In this document: one piece after another, positions 1 to 5,789 of the stretch
Layout: each line of letters opens with the position of its first letter
How positions within the stretch are numbered: position 1 is the first letter of the stretch
From: Deltaproteobacteria bacterium
GTDB lineage: Bacteria > Desulfobacterota > UBA8473
Assembly: GCA_030623035.1 (NCBI GenBank)
Contig: JAUXFK010000176.1
Location: 1-6,032 of the forward strand
Direction of reading: 5' to 3'
Length of the DNA stretch: 6,032 nt
Program-made: the position numbers and the translations under genes
The notes under the pieces: generated by a model
The model's database searches: none
What the model saw: only the letters and a program-made list of their open reading frames with translations
What the model was told of the DNA's origin: nothing

Positions 1-45
1 ACCGCCTTCGCAACTAACATTTCAAAAAGCTAAACTGTTACGAAT
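1..45 (+). repeat. Repeat family B, copy 1 (right end only)
   Basis: This is the end of a dispersed repeat whose other copies lie at 1084-1127 (same strand) and 5732-5789 (opposite strand). It shares the start ACCGCCTT.GCAACTAA with copy 2 and the core AAAAAGCTAAACTGTTAC with both. Bases 20-44 match the reverse complement of 5732-5756 exactly over 25 bases. The window begins inside the repeat, so a full palindromic element like the one at 897-1089 may lie just upstream; that part is inference. No coding potential is seen here. Confidence 0.75.
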
Positions 46-57
46 ATTTTAACTTTA

Positions 58-85
58 GGCACTTTAGCTCATTTAAGGCACTTTA
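58..85. repeat. Short direct repeat GGCACTTTA x2
   Basis: The 9-mer GGCACTTTA occurs at 58-66 and 77-85, 19 bases apart, each preceded by a TTTA/TTAA-like context. It sits in the AT-rich stretch between the B repeat end and the A1 element. The function is unknown. It may be the remnant of a short tandem array or part of the flank that accompanies these elements. Confidence 0.5.
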
Positions 86-90
86 AACTT

Positions 91-223
91 GATGAATTCG
101 TAAAAAGTCGTCACTCCGGTGAAAACCGGAGTCCAGATGGTCCGCAACTGCTTGAAAACACTGGATTCCGACTTTCGCCGGAATGACGGGAAATGGTATT
201 TTATGACTTTTTACGAGACCATC
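91..223 (-). repeat. MITE-like palindromic element A, copy 1
   Basis: A 133-base element bounded by terminal inverted repeats: left GATGAATTCGTAAAAAGTC (91-109) and right 205-223, whose reverse complement matches it at 16 of 19 positions. Inside are two GC-richer hairpins, 113-132 (ACTCCGG/CCGGAGT type) and 165-184 (ATTCCG/CGGAAT type). Read on the minus strand it aligns with copy 2 at 5785-5915: both have a 'gtcattcc..gcgaaag..ggaatccagtg' half followed by a 'gactccgg..ccggagtgacg' half. There is no ORF, so any mobility would need a transposase supplied elsewhere. Copy 1 lacks about seven bases next to one terminal repeat that copy 2 has. Confidence 0.8.
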
Positions 224-243
224 AAACTTTATAGGTAATCATA

Positions 244-272
244 TTTAAAGAATGCGTGTACTAAGTCATAAT
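244..272 (+). promoter_or_regulatory. Weak candidate sigma70-type promoter for ogt
   Basis: TTTAAA (244-249) and CATAAT (267-272) are separated by 17 bases. They match the -35 and -10 consensus at four and five of six positions. The position, about 25 bases before the ogt start, is suitable. AT-rich sequence produces such matches easily, so this is only a candidate. Confidence 0.22.
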
Positions 273-297
273 AGAGATTCCAGGAGACCGGGTTAAT

Positions 298-828
298 ATG
301 GTGTGTTCTATATTTGAGACCGAATTCGGTTGGTGTGCTGTAATAGGGGAGGGGGGGAAACTTTTACAGATCATCCCTTTCTTCCAAACGAAAGAAGGGC
401 TCTATTCGCGTATTTATGCAAAATATGAAGACATAGCGTTTTGCGCTGGTTGTTTTAAAGAGGTAAGAGAGGCAATTGTAAGATACCTTTCAGGAGAAAG
501 GGTGAATTTTAACTTTCCCGTAGATTTTTCTCGTCATACCATTTTTCAAAGAAGGGTCTGGGAGGTAACACAATCCATACCCTATGGAGAGATACGTACC
601 TACATTTGGGTGAGTAAGATGATCGGAAATCACAAGTCTTACAGGGCTGTTGGATCCGCTTTGGGCGAAAATCCGTTTCCTATCGTTATTCCTTGCCATA
701 GAGTAGTGAGAAGTAACGGTGAACCGGGGGGCTACTCGGCCATGGGGGGTATAGATATAAAGGCGAAACTGTTAGAGATGGAAGGGCATAAGTTTGATAG
801 TAAAAGAAGGGTAAACATTTTTCATTGA
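298..828 (+). CDS. ogt: Methylated-DNA--protein-cysteine S-methyltransferase (Ogt/MGMT family)
   Basis: A 176-residue suicide DNA repair protein that moves the alkyl group from O6-alkylguanine (and O4-alkylthymine) to its own cysteine. The C-terminal DNA-binding/active-site domain begins near residue 82 (FQRRVW) and contains YGEIRTY (Tyr102), RAVGSALGENP (arginine finger Arg116, Asn125), the PCHRVV active-site box at 132-137 with acceptor Cys133 and His134, then GGYSAMGG, and LLEMEG with Glu162, the expected partner of the Cys-His relay. Residues 1-80 form the less conserved N-terminal domain. No Ada-type zinc or AraC domain is present, so it is a stand-alone repair enzyme. The start is ATG 298 with AGGAG at 282-286. 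It stands alone, between repeat A1 and the palindromic B element. The family call is firm; ogt is the generic symbol. Confidence 0.95.
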   Translation: MVCSIFETEFGWCAVIGEGGKLLQIIPFFQTKEGLYSRIYAKYEDIAFCAGCFKEVREAIVRYLSGERVNFNFPVDFSRHTIFQRRVWEVTQSIPYGEIRTYIWVSKMIGNHKSYRAVGSALGENPFPIVIPCHRVVRSNGEPGGYSAMGGIDIKAKLLEMEGHKFDSKRRVNIFH

Positions 829-832
829 TTGC

Positions 833-861
833 TTGACCAAAGGCGATATTTTAGTTATTAT
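833..861 (+). promoter_or_regulatory. Candidate sigma70-type promoter in the ogt-xerC gap
   Basis: TTGACC (833-838) and TATTAT (856-861) are separated by 17 bases, each matching consensus at five of six positions. They overlap a perfect 12-base palindrome, TTATTATAATAA (855-866). Transcription from here would run through the inverted repeat at 897-1089 and into xerC, giving a leader of about 280 bases. It begins five bases after the ogt stop codon. This is inference from motif match only. Confidence 0.35.
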
Positions 862-896
862 AATAATTTAAATGGTTATTGAGTTAATACAGCAAT

Positions 897-1089
897 GGCG
901 GTCACATTATAATGCGTGCAACTTATCTGACGGTGTAGAGAGCGTTAAGAAAGAACAGAAGTGATGCTGGATGGTTACGCGTATGAACAGATACATTAGT
1001 AACTGCCCAATTACAAAGATCAATACTGTTCTTTTTTACGCTCTCTAAGATGTTCAAACAGTTGCACGCGTTAAAATTTGACCACCGCC
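897..1089. repeat. Long imperfect inverted repeat (family B element) with apical hairpin
   Basis: Left arm 897-958 and right arm 1026-1089 are imperfect reverse complements. The best blocks are GCGTGCAACT (914-923) against AGTTGCACGC, and TAGAGAGCG (936-944) against CGCTCTCTA, ending in GAACAG/CTGTTC. The 67-base centre has its own nested pairing: GTTAC (974-978) with GTAAC (999-1003), and GTAT (981-984) with ATAC (991-994) around a six-base loop. The whole element can therefore fold into one long stem with a structured tip. No ORF beyond about a dozen codons occurs in the 829-1151 gap. Its right side continues into B copy 2. It could be a non-autonomous mobile element or a structured RNA leader; sequence alone does not decide. 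Confidence 0.75.
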
Positions 1090-1127
1090 TTAGCAACTAA
1101 AATTTAAAAAAGCTAAACTGTTACAAT
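1084..1127 (+). repeat. Repeat family B, copy 2 (right end)
   Basis: ACCGCCTTAGCAACTAA followed by an A-rich tract and AAAAAGCTAAACTGTTAC, matching the window's first 45 bases and the reverse complement of 5732-5775. Similarity to copy 3 extends left to about 1068 (GCGTTAAAATTTG here, GCGTCAAAATTTG there), so the repeat includes part of the right arm of the adjacent inverted repeat. It ends 24 bases before the xerC start, leaving only a short stretch for the xerC ribosome site. Confidence 0.78.
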
Positions 1128-1151
1128 TATTCAAAGGATACTCAGCATAGT

Positions 1152-2102
1152 ATGGCTTTAAAAAATATTGAATTGATGCAAATGGAAGACTTAATTGAAA
1201 AATATTCGGGTTATCTGAAGATAGAGAAGAATGTATCTGATAATACATTTCGTAGTTACATGAGTGATCTCAGGCAGTTCTTAGATTTTTTAAAGACTCA
1301 AAAGCTTTATAACTCGGATAGTAAGGAGATAGACATAACAAAAATTGACCACATTATCATCAGGGCTTACTTAAAAGAGTTGTATATGAAGAATAAAAAG
1401 ACCTCTATTGGCAGGAAGTTAGCTTCACTGAGGTCTTTCTTTAAATATTTGGTAAGAGAGGAAGGCCTTTCTATAAATCCGGTTGATATGGTTGCAACCC
1501 CCAAACAGGGCAAATTCATCCCTACTTTTTTACCTGTGGATGAAGTATTCAGATTGGTTGAAAAACCCACCAGTTCAACCATATTGGGACGCAGAGATCG
1601 GGCGATATTGGAGGTTTTGTACTCTTGTGGTATCCGGGTGAGCGAGTTGGTTGGTTTAAATATGGAATATATGGATTTCAATCTGGGTATTATTAAGGTG
1701 AGAGGGAAGGGGAAAAAAGAAAGGATTGTCCCTATTGGCAGAAAGGCAATAGAGGCATTGGATTCTTATCTGAAGGATTTAGGAGACTTGAGGAGAAAAG
1801 CGACTCATAATGGATTGGGAAGCCCGGTTTTCTTAAATTCCAGAGGCGGCAGATTGACTGCCAGGAGTGTTGCCAGAATCGTTAAAAAGTATATCTTACA
1901 ATGTGGGATAGTAAGAGATATCAGTCCCCATTCGATCCGACATAGTTTCGCCACTCATCTTATGGATGCAGGGGCGGATCTGCGTTCAATACAGGAGCTT
2001 TTAGGCCATAAAAGCCTGGCAACGACTCAGAAATATACCCATATCAGTATAGATAAGTTAATGGAAGTTTATGATAAGGCACACCCAAGGAGTAGGGGCT
2101 AG
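1152..2102 (+). CDS. xerC: Tyrosine recombinase XerC
   Basis: A 316-residue site-specific recombinase expected to act with a XerD partner at chromosomal dif to resolve dimers. The N-terminal SAM-like core-binding domain spans about residues 12-100 (YSGYLKIEKNVSDNTFRSYMSDLRQFLDFL). The C-terminal catalytic domain carries the full set: Arg162 in GIRVSEL, Lys186 in RGKGKKER, His260 and Arg263 in HSIRHSFATHL, His286 in LLGHKSL, and nucleophile Tyr295 in QKYTHIS. Length is slightly above the usual ~300 because of about ten extra N-terminal residues. Met11 (MEDLIEKY) aligns better with many homologues, but it has no clear Shine-Dalgarno, whereas AAAGGA (1133-1138) precedes ATG 1152 with a long 13-base spacer. 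XerC rather than XerD is chosen because it sits 26 bases before hslV, as in the Bacillus codV-clpQY arrangement. Confidence 0.9.
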   Translation: MALKNIELMQMEDLIEKYSGYLKIEKNVSDNTFRSYMSDLRQFLDFLKTQKLYNSDSKEIDITKIDHIIIRAYLKELYMKNKKTSIGRKLASLRSFFKYLVREEGLSINPVDMVATPKQGKFIPTFLPVDEVFRLVEKPTSSTILGRRDRAILEVLYSCGIRVSELVGLNMEYMDFNLGIIKVRGKGKKERIVPIGRKAIEALDSYLKDLGDLRRKATHNGLGSPVFLNSRGGRLTARSVARIVKKYILQCGIVRDISPHSIRHSFATHLMDAGADLRSIQELLGHKSLATTQKYTHISIDKLMEVYDKAHPRSRG

Positions 2103-2128
2103 GAACATAAGTATAAAAAGGATCAGAA

Positions 2129-2656
2129 ATGTTTAAAGGGACAACGATATTATGTGTGAGACATAAGGGGAAGGTCGCAATCGGTGGTGATGGGCAGGTA
2201 ACATTGAGCGATACCATTATGAAACACGGCGCAAAGAAGGTAAGAAGACTTTTCAATGGTAACGTTATTGCCGGATTTGCCGGGGCAACGGCCGATGCCT
2301 TTACCTTATTTGAAAAGTTTGAAGGGAAACTGGAGCAGTATCACGGTAACTTGACCAGGGCTTCTGTAGAGTTGGCCAAAGATTGGCGAACGGATAAGAT
2401 GCTAAGAAGATTAGAAGCCTTACTTATTGTAGTTGACACTGAAAATACCTTTGTTATATCGGGCAATGGTGATGTTATTGAGCCGGATGATGAGGCGATT
2501 GCTTTGGGCTCAGGAGGGGCATATGCTTTAGCTTCTGCAAAGGCACTCGTTAAGTATTCAGATCTGGATGCAAGGGGTATAGTTGAAGAGTCAATGAAGA
2601 TAGCAGCGGATATCTGTATATACACCAATAATAGAATTTCTATAGAGGAATTGTAA
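2129..2656 (+). CDS. hslV: ATP-dependent protease subunit HslV (ClpQ)
   Basis: The 175-residue peptidase subunit of the HslUV proteasome-like protease, a cytoplasmic double hexamer capped by HslU. The short propeptide MFKG is expected to be removed to expose Thr5 as the N-terminal nucleophile (TTILCVRHKGKVAIGGDGQVTL). Other active-site residues of the family are visible: Asp21 in GGDGQ, Lys37 in AKKVRRL, and Ser128 in LGSGGAYA. FAGATADAFTLFEKFE and ELAKDWRTDKMLRRLEA are typical HslV blocks, and the C-terminus IYTNNRISIEEL is standard. The length is normal. AAAAAGGA (2115-2122) lies six bases before ATG 2129, supporting this start. It is 26 bases after xerC and 39 before hslU, and is almost certainly cotranscribed with both. 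Confidence 0.97.
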   Translation: MFKGTTILCVRHKGKVAIGGDGQVTLSDTIMKHGAKKVRRLFNGNVIAGFAGATADAFTLFEKFEGKLEQYHGNLTRASVELAKDWRTDKMLRRLEALLIVVDTENTFVISGNGDVIEPDDEAIALGSGGAYALASAKALVKYSDLDARGIVEESMKIAADICIYTNNRISIEEL

Positions 2657-2695
2657 AAGAAGGATCAAATCAGTGATCTTGCATAGGGAGGATTA

Positions 2696-4063
2696 ATGTC
2701 AGTATTTACACCAAGGGAGATTGTTTCCGAACTCGATAAGTATATTATCGGACAGAATAATGCAAAAAGGGCAGTGGCCATTGCCTTGAGAAACAGATGG
2801 AGAAGACAGCAGGTTTCTGAAGACTTAAGAGATGAAATCGCCCCGAAAAATATTATTATGATTGGTCCTACAGGGATTGGAAAGACAGAGATAGCCAGAA
2901 GACTGGCCAAGCTTGCCCAGTCGCCCTTTCTCAAGGTAGAGGCATCGAAGTTTACAGAAGTCGGATATGTGGGAAGAGATGTAGAATCTATGATTCGCGA
3001 TCTGACAGAGCTGGCTGTAAGTATGGTTAAGAACGAAGAAAAAGAAAGGGTCGCTAAAAAGGCTGAAGAGATCGCTGAAGAAAGGATACTGGACCTCTTG
3101 CTTCCCGGGGATAAGGGGGATCAAGAAGACGACCAGGAAAAGCAGGAGGAAGATGGCGCAGGAGATATCATAAAAAGTGATCAAACCAAGACCAGGGAGA
3201 AATTAAGGAAACTATTGCGGAAGGGAAAACTGGATGAAAGGGAAGTGGACTTAGAGGTGAGCCAGAGGAACCTCCCTGTGATTGAGGTCTTTTCTGCATA
3301 TGGTATGGAAGAGATGGATATAAACCTCAAGGATGTATTTAGTAACCTTTTCCCAACCCAGACAAAGAAGAGGAAAATAAAAATCCCTGAAGCATTGAAG
3401 ATTATTTGCCAGGAAGAGGCGCAGAGATTAATTGATATGGAAAACGTTACCAAACTCGCCATTATGAGAGTAGAACAGTCGGGTATAATCTTTATCGATG
3501 AGATCGATAAGGTTGCGGGGAGAGAATCTTCCCATGGGCCGGATGTTTCCAGAGAAGGGGTTCAGAGGGATATTTTACCTATTGTGGAGGGGACTACTGT
3601 AACCACTAAGTATGGGATGGTAAAGACGGATCATATATTATTTCTATCAGCAGGAGCCTTCCATGTTTCAAAACCTTCAGATCTTATCCCGGAACTTCAG
3701 GGGAGGTTTCCTATTAGAGTTGAGCTGGATTCCCTTGGCAAAGAGGAATTTATAAGGATACTTACCGAACCCAAAAATGCCCTAATGAAACAGTATACCG
3801 CCCTTATGAAAACCGAAGATCTGGATATAACATTTGAAGACGAAGCGGTTGCTGAGATCGCTGAGATCGCTTCATTAGTCAACGATAGGACAGAGAATAT
3901 CGGTGCGAGAAGATTACATACGATTATGGAAAAGCTATTGGATGAAATATCATTCGATGCTCCGGATTTAGACAAAAAAGATATCGTGATAAACGCTGAT
4001 TATGTGAAGAGGAAATTGCTGGATTTCATTGAAGATGAAGACCTTAGCAGATACATCCTTTAA
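2696..4063 (+). CDS. hslU: ATP-dependent protease ATPase subunit HslU (ClpY)
   Basis: A 455-residue AAA+ unfoldase that forms the hexameric cap feeding substrates to HslV. In order: N-terminal TPREIVSELDKYIIGQ; Walker A GPTGIGKT (57-64); pore loop GYVG (90-93); an I domain from about 110 to 240 with a strongly acidic run (139-157, rich in Asp/Glu); Walker B IIFIDEID with Asp268 and Glu269; GRFPIRVEL with Arg337 as probable arginine finger; sensor-2 motif GARRL (403-407); and the C-terminal tail EDEDLSRYIL, which in the family inserts into HslV pockets. It is slightly longer than E. coli HslU (443), with the extra length probably in the I domain. AGGGAGG (2685-2691) precedes ATG 2696 with a short four-base spacer. 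Confidence 0.97.
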   Translation: MSVFTPREIVSELDKYIIGQNNAKRAVAIALRNRWRRQQVSEDLRDEIAPKNIIMIGPTGIGKTEIARRLAKLAQSPFLKVEASKFTEVGYVGRDVESMIRDLTELAVSMVKNEEKERVAKKAEEIAEERILDLLLPGDKGDQEDDQEKQEEDGAGDIIKSDQTKTREKLRKLLRKGKLDEREVDLEVSQRNLPVIEVFSAYGMEEMDINLKDVFSNLFPTQTKKRKIKIPEALKIICQEEAQRLIDMENVTKLAIMRVEQSGIIFIDEIDKVAGRESSHGPDVSREGVQRDILPIVEGTTVTTKYGMVKTDHILFLSAGAFHVSKPSDLIPELQGRFPIRVELDSLGKEEFIRILTEPKNALMKQYTALMKTEDLDITFEDEAVAEIAEIASLVNDRTENIGARRLHTIMEKLLDEISFDAPDLDKKDIVINADYVKRKLLDFIEDEDLSRYIL

Positions 4064-4068
4064 TTTAG

Positions 4069-4094
4069 AGATATCCGGCAATCTATCTTTTTTT
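4069..4094 (+). terminator. Weak terminator-like hairpin after hslU
   Basis: AGATA (4069-4073) can pair with TATCT (4084-4088), followed by an uninterrupted T run to 4094. The stem is only five A/T-rich pairs with a ten-base loop, so it is a poor intrinsic terminator by itself. It starts six bases after the hslU stop. Confidence 0.25.
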
Positions 4095-4097
4095 GTG

Positions 4098-4151
4098 GTA
4101 ACTGCTCAGGTAGATAGACTACAGCCTAAACAACCTGGATAGTTACTTTTT
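4098..4151 (+). promoter_or_regulatory. Hairpin plus T5 tract in the argB leader (attenuator or terminator candidate)
   Basis: GTAACT (4098-4103) pairs with AGTTAC (4141-4146), and CAGGT (4107-4111) pairs with ACCTG (4133-4137), enclosing a 3x3 internal loop and a 21-base apical loop. TTTTT follows at 4147-4151, giving an intrinsic-terminator layout only ten bases before the argB ATG. It could end the xerC-hslVU transcript, attenuate argB, or shape argB translation, since argB has only a weak GTGAG as ribosome site. Alternative pairings exist: GTAG (4110-4113) with CTAC (4119-4122), and TCTATCT (4082-4088) with AGATAGA (4112-4118) in the loop. Confidence 0.45.
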
Positions 4152-4161
4152 GTGAGTATAT

Positions 4162-5049
4162 ATGGAAAAGTTGATAGACAAAGCAGAAGTATTGATAGAG
4201 GCCCTTCCTTATATCAAAAAGTTTTATAATAAGACCATCGTTGTTAAATACGGTGGTCATGCAATGATTGACGATAGTCTAAAGAAGAATTTTGCACTTG
4301 ATATCATCCTTATGAAGTATGTTGGTTTTAATCCGGTAGTGGTACACGGAGGAGGCCCACAGATCGGTCAGACCCTTAAAAAGATGGGCAAATCATCAAA
4401 ATTTGTAAATGGAATGAGGGTTACGGATGTTGAGACCATGGATATCGTTGAAATGGTTTTAGTAGGCAAGATAAACAAAGAGATTGTAGGGCTTATTAAC
4501 TATTACGGTGGTCAGGCGGTTGGGTTAAGTGGCAAGGACGGTAAACTGATTAAAGCCCGGAAAATGGACATAAAAAAACCGGATGATAATGAAGCTGCCT
4601 TTGAGATTACGGATTTGGGGATGGTTGGGGAAGTAGAATCCATAAACCCGGCTATTATTGAAGTGCTGGACAGAAACAAGTTTATCCCTGTTATAGCGCC
4701 TATTGGGATAGGGAGCAAGGGAGAGACTTACAATATAAATGCTGACCTTGTAGTAGGGAAGATCGCTTCTGCCTTGAGGGCAGAAAAACTCATCATGCTT
4801 ACAGATGTAGATGGCCTTTTGGACGAGAAGAAAGAGTTGATTTCAACTATAGATGCAAAGAAGGTTAGGGAATATATCAAGACCGGTGTGATCTCAGAGG
4901 GGATGATACCAAAAGTAAATTGTTGTCTTGAGGCATTGAACGAGGGTGTTGTTAAGACACATATTATAGACGGCAGAGTAAGGCATGCCCTTCTTCTTGA
5001 GGTTTTTACCGATGTTGGTGTAGGTACAGAGATTGTAATGTCTTATTGA
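4162..5049 (+). CDS. argB: Acetylglutamate kinase ArgB
   Basis: A 295-residue N-acetyl-L-glutamate 5-kinase, the second step of cytoplasmic arginine synthesis. It has the amino-acid kinase fold: IVVKYGGHAM with Lys29 and Gly31-Gly32 (phosphate binding), VVVHGGGPQI (Gly63-65), Arg86 in MRVTD and Asn193 in INADLVVGK (substrate contacts), LTDVDGLL (214-220), and EGMIPKV with Lys251. It has the N-terminal helical extension (about 1-22) and the C-terminal HIIDGRVRHALLLEVFTDVGVGTEI pattern (267-291) known from hexameric, arginine-inhibited enzymes and absent from E. coli ArgB; feedback inhibition by arginine is therefore inferred. No other arg gene is in the window. Ninety-eight bases with a structured leader separate it from hslU. 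The Shine-Dalgarno before ATG 4162 is weak (GTGAG, 4152-4156). Confidence 0.96.
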   Translation: MEKLIDKAEVLIEALPYIKKFYNKTIVVKYGGHAMIDDSLKKNFALDIILMKYVGFNPVVVHGGGPQIGQTLKKMGKSSKFVNGMRVTDVETMDIVEMVLVGKINKEIVGLINYYGGQAVGLSGKDGKLIKARKMDIKKPDDNEAAFEITDLGMVGEVESINPAIIEVLDRNKFIPVIAPIGIGSKGETYNINADLVVGKIASALRAEKLIMLTDVDGLLDEKKELISTIDAKKVREYIKTGVISEGMIPKVNCCLEALNEGVVKTHIIDGRVRHALLLEVFTDVGVGTEIVMSY

Positions 5050-5054
5050 GGAGG
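5048..5054 (+). promoter_or_regulatory. Strong ribosome binding site fixing the nitroreductase start
   Basis: GAGGAGG overlaps the argB stop codon (TGA 5047-5049) and lies six bases before ATG 5061, which is ideal spacing. A TTG at 5046 is in frame but lies on the ribosome site itself and would encode it as Leu/Met-Arg-Arg, so ATG 5061 is the better start. Termination on argB and initiation here are close enough for translational coupling. Confidence 0.85.
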
Positions 5055-5060
5055 ATTGAG

Positions 5061-5723
5061 ATGGAACTTAAAGAGGCGATAAGAAAGAGACATAGTATTA
5101 GAGCATTTAAGCCTGATCCGGTTTCAAAGGAAGTATTGAGCAAGATAATGGATGATGCCATTTGGGCACCTTCCTGGGGGAATACCCAGCCATGGGAGTT
5201 TACAGTCGTTGAAGGTGACATGGTAAAGAAACTGGGAGAAGAGTTTTCAAGTAAGTATCATAATAATGTTCCTGACAACCCGGATATTGAGATGCCAGAG
5301 AATTGGCCTGATTTGCAGATGGGTCGATACAAAGATGTAGGAAGAGGACTTTTTAAAACCCTTTCTATAGGAAGAGAGGACAAGGATAAGCGGAATGAGC
5401 ACTATGTAAATATGTTCAGATTTTTTGGTGCTCCAAATGTGATTTATATATACATCGATAAAGAACTCGGCATCTATTCCGTATTAGATGTCGGTATCGT
5501 TGTTCAAAATATTTGCTTACTCGCTCTTAATTACGGCCTTGGAACCTGCATCGAGGCTGCAGCAGTAAGATACCCCGATATATTAAGGGAACATCTGAAT
5601 ATTCCTGAATCCAAAAATATGGTTATCGGTATAGCCATTGGTTATCCAGACTGGGATAACCCTTACAATCAATACAGAAGCAACAGAGAGAGCGCAGATG
5701 CTCTTGTTAAATGGGTAGATTGA
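5061..5723 (+). CDS. Nitroreductase family FMN-dependent oxidoreductase
   Basis: A 220-residue flavoprotein of the nitroreductase superfamily, typically an FMN-bound homodimer using NAD(P)H. The N-terminus MELKEAIRKRHSIRAF carries the R-x-S-x-R FMN phosphate motif (Arg10, Ser12, Arg14). APSWGNTQPWEF (36-47) is the second flavin-contact block. The C-terminal half has QNICLLALNYGLGTCIEAA, then MVIGIAIGYPD (187-197) and the closing YRSNRESADALVKWVD. The length is typical. No transmembrane or signal segment is seen. The substrate cannot be read from sequence: such enzymes act on nitroaromatics, quinones, enones or iodinated compounds. It begins 11 bases after argB and is probably cotranscribed, but a link to arginine synthesis is not established. 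No clear intrinsic terminator follows; the repeat block begins eight bases after the stop. Confidence 0.92.
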   Translation: MELKEAIRKRHSIRAFKPDPVSKEVLSKIMDDAIWAPSWGNTQPWEFTVVEGDMVKKLGEEFSSKYHNNVPDNPDIEMPENWPDLQMGRYKDVGRGLFKTLSIGREDKDKRNEHYVNMFRFFGAPNVIYIYIDKELGIYSVLDVGIVVQNICLLALNYGLGTCIEAAAVRYPDILREHLNIPESKNMVIGIAIGYPDWDNPYNQYRSNRESADALVKWVD

Positions 5724-5731
5724 TAACCCTT

Positions 5732-5789
5732 TTCGTAACAGTTTAGCTTTTTGAAAAGAGTCGCTTCGACGGCAATCAAATTTTGACGC
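5732..5789 (-). repeat. Repeat family B, copy 3 (inverted, truncated)
   Basis: Bases 5732-5756 are the exact reverse complement of 20-44 (25 bases). On the minus strand the similarity to copy 2 runs from GCGTCAAAATTTG (5777-5789) to GCTAAACTGTTAC, with divergence in the middle. The copy stops abruptly at about 5789, where element A2 begins, so the rest of the B palindrome is absent. Two small hairpins occur: CTTTTC (5729-5734) with GAAAAG (5753-5758), and GTCG (5760-5763) with CGAC (5767-5770). Confidence 0.72.

Noticed and set aside
91..223. CRISPR-like or terminator interpretation of the A element hairpins
   Set aside because: There are no regularly spaced repeats with unique spacers, and neither hairpin is followed by a T run; the terminal inverted repeats fit a MITE-like element better.
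900..922. Possible dif-like site (CGCATTATAATGTG on the minus strand) near xerC
   Set aside because: It resembles part of dif but lacks two recognisable 11-base arms around a six-base centre, and is better explained as an arm of the B inverted repeat.
897..1089. tRNA or known riboswitch in the ogt-xerC gap
   Set aside because: No cloverleaf, T-loop or known aptamer core is visible; the structure is a simple long inverted repeat.
1078..1103. TTGACC ... TAAAAT as a xerC promoter
   Set aside because: The spacing is only 14 bases, too short for a sigma70 promoter, and both hexamers belong to the B repeat.
2663..2678. GATCA/TGATC hairpin between hslV and hslU
   Set aside because: Only five pairs, no T tract, and within a tight operon; likely chance.
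2341..3462. Several minus-strand open frames of about 90-120 codons opposite hslV and hslU
   Set aside because: They are antisense shadows of strongly conserved genes, with no ribosome sites or recognisable domains.
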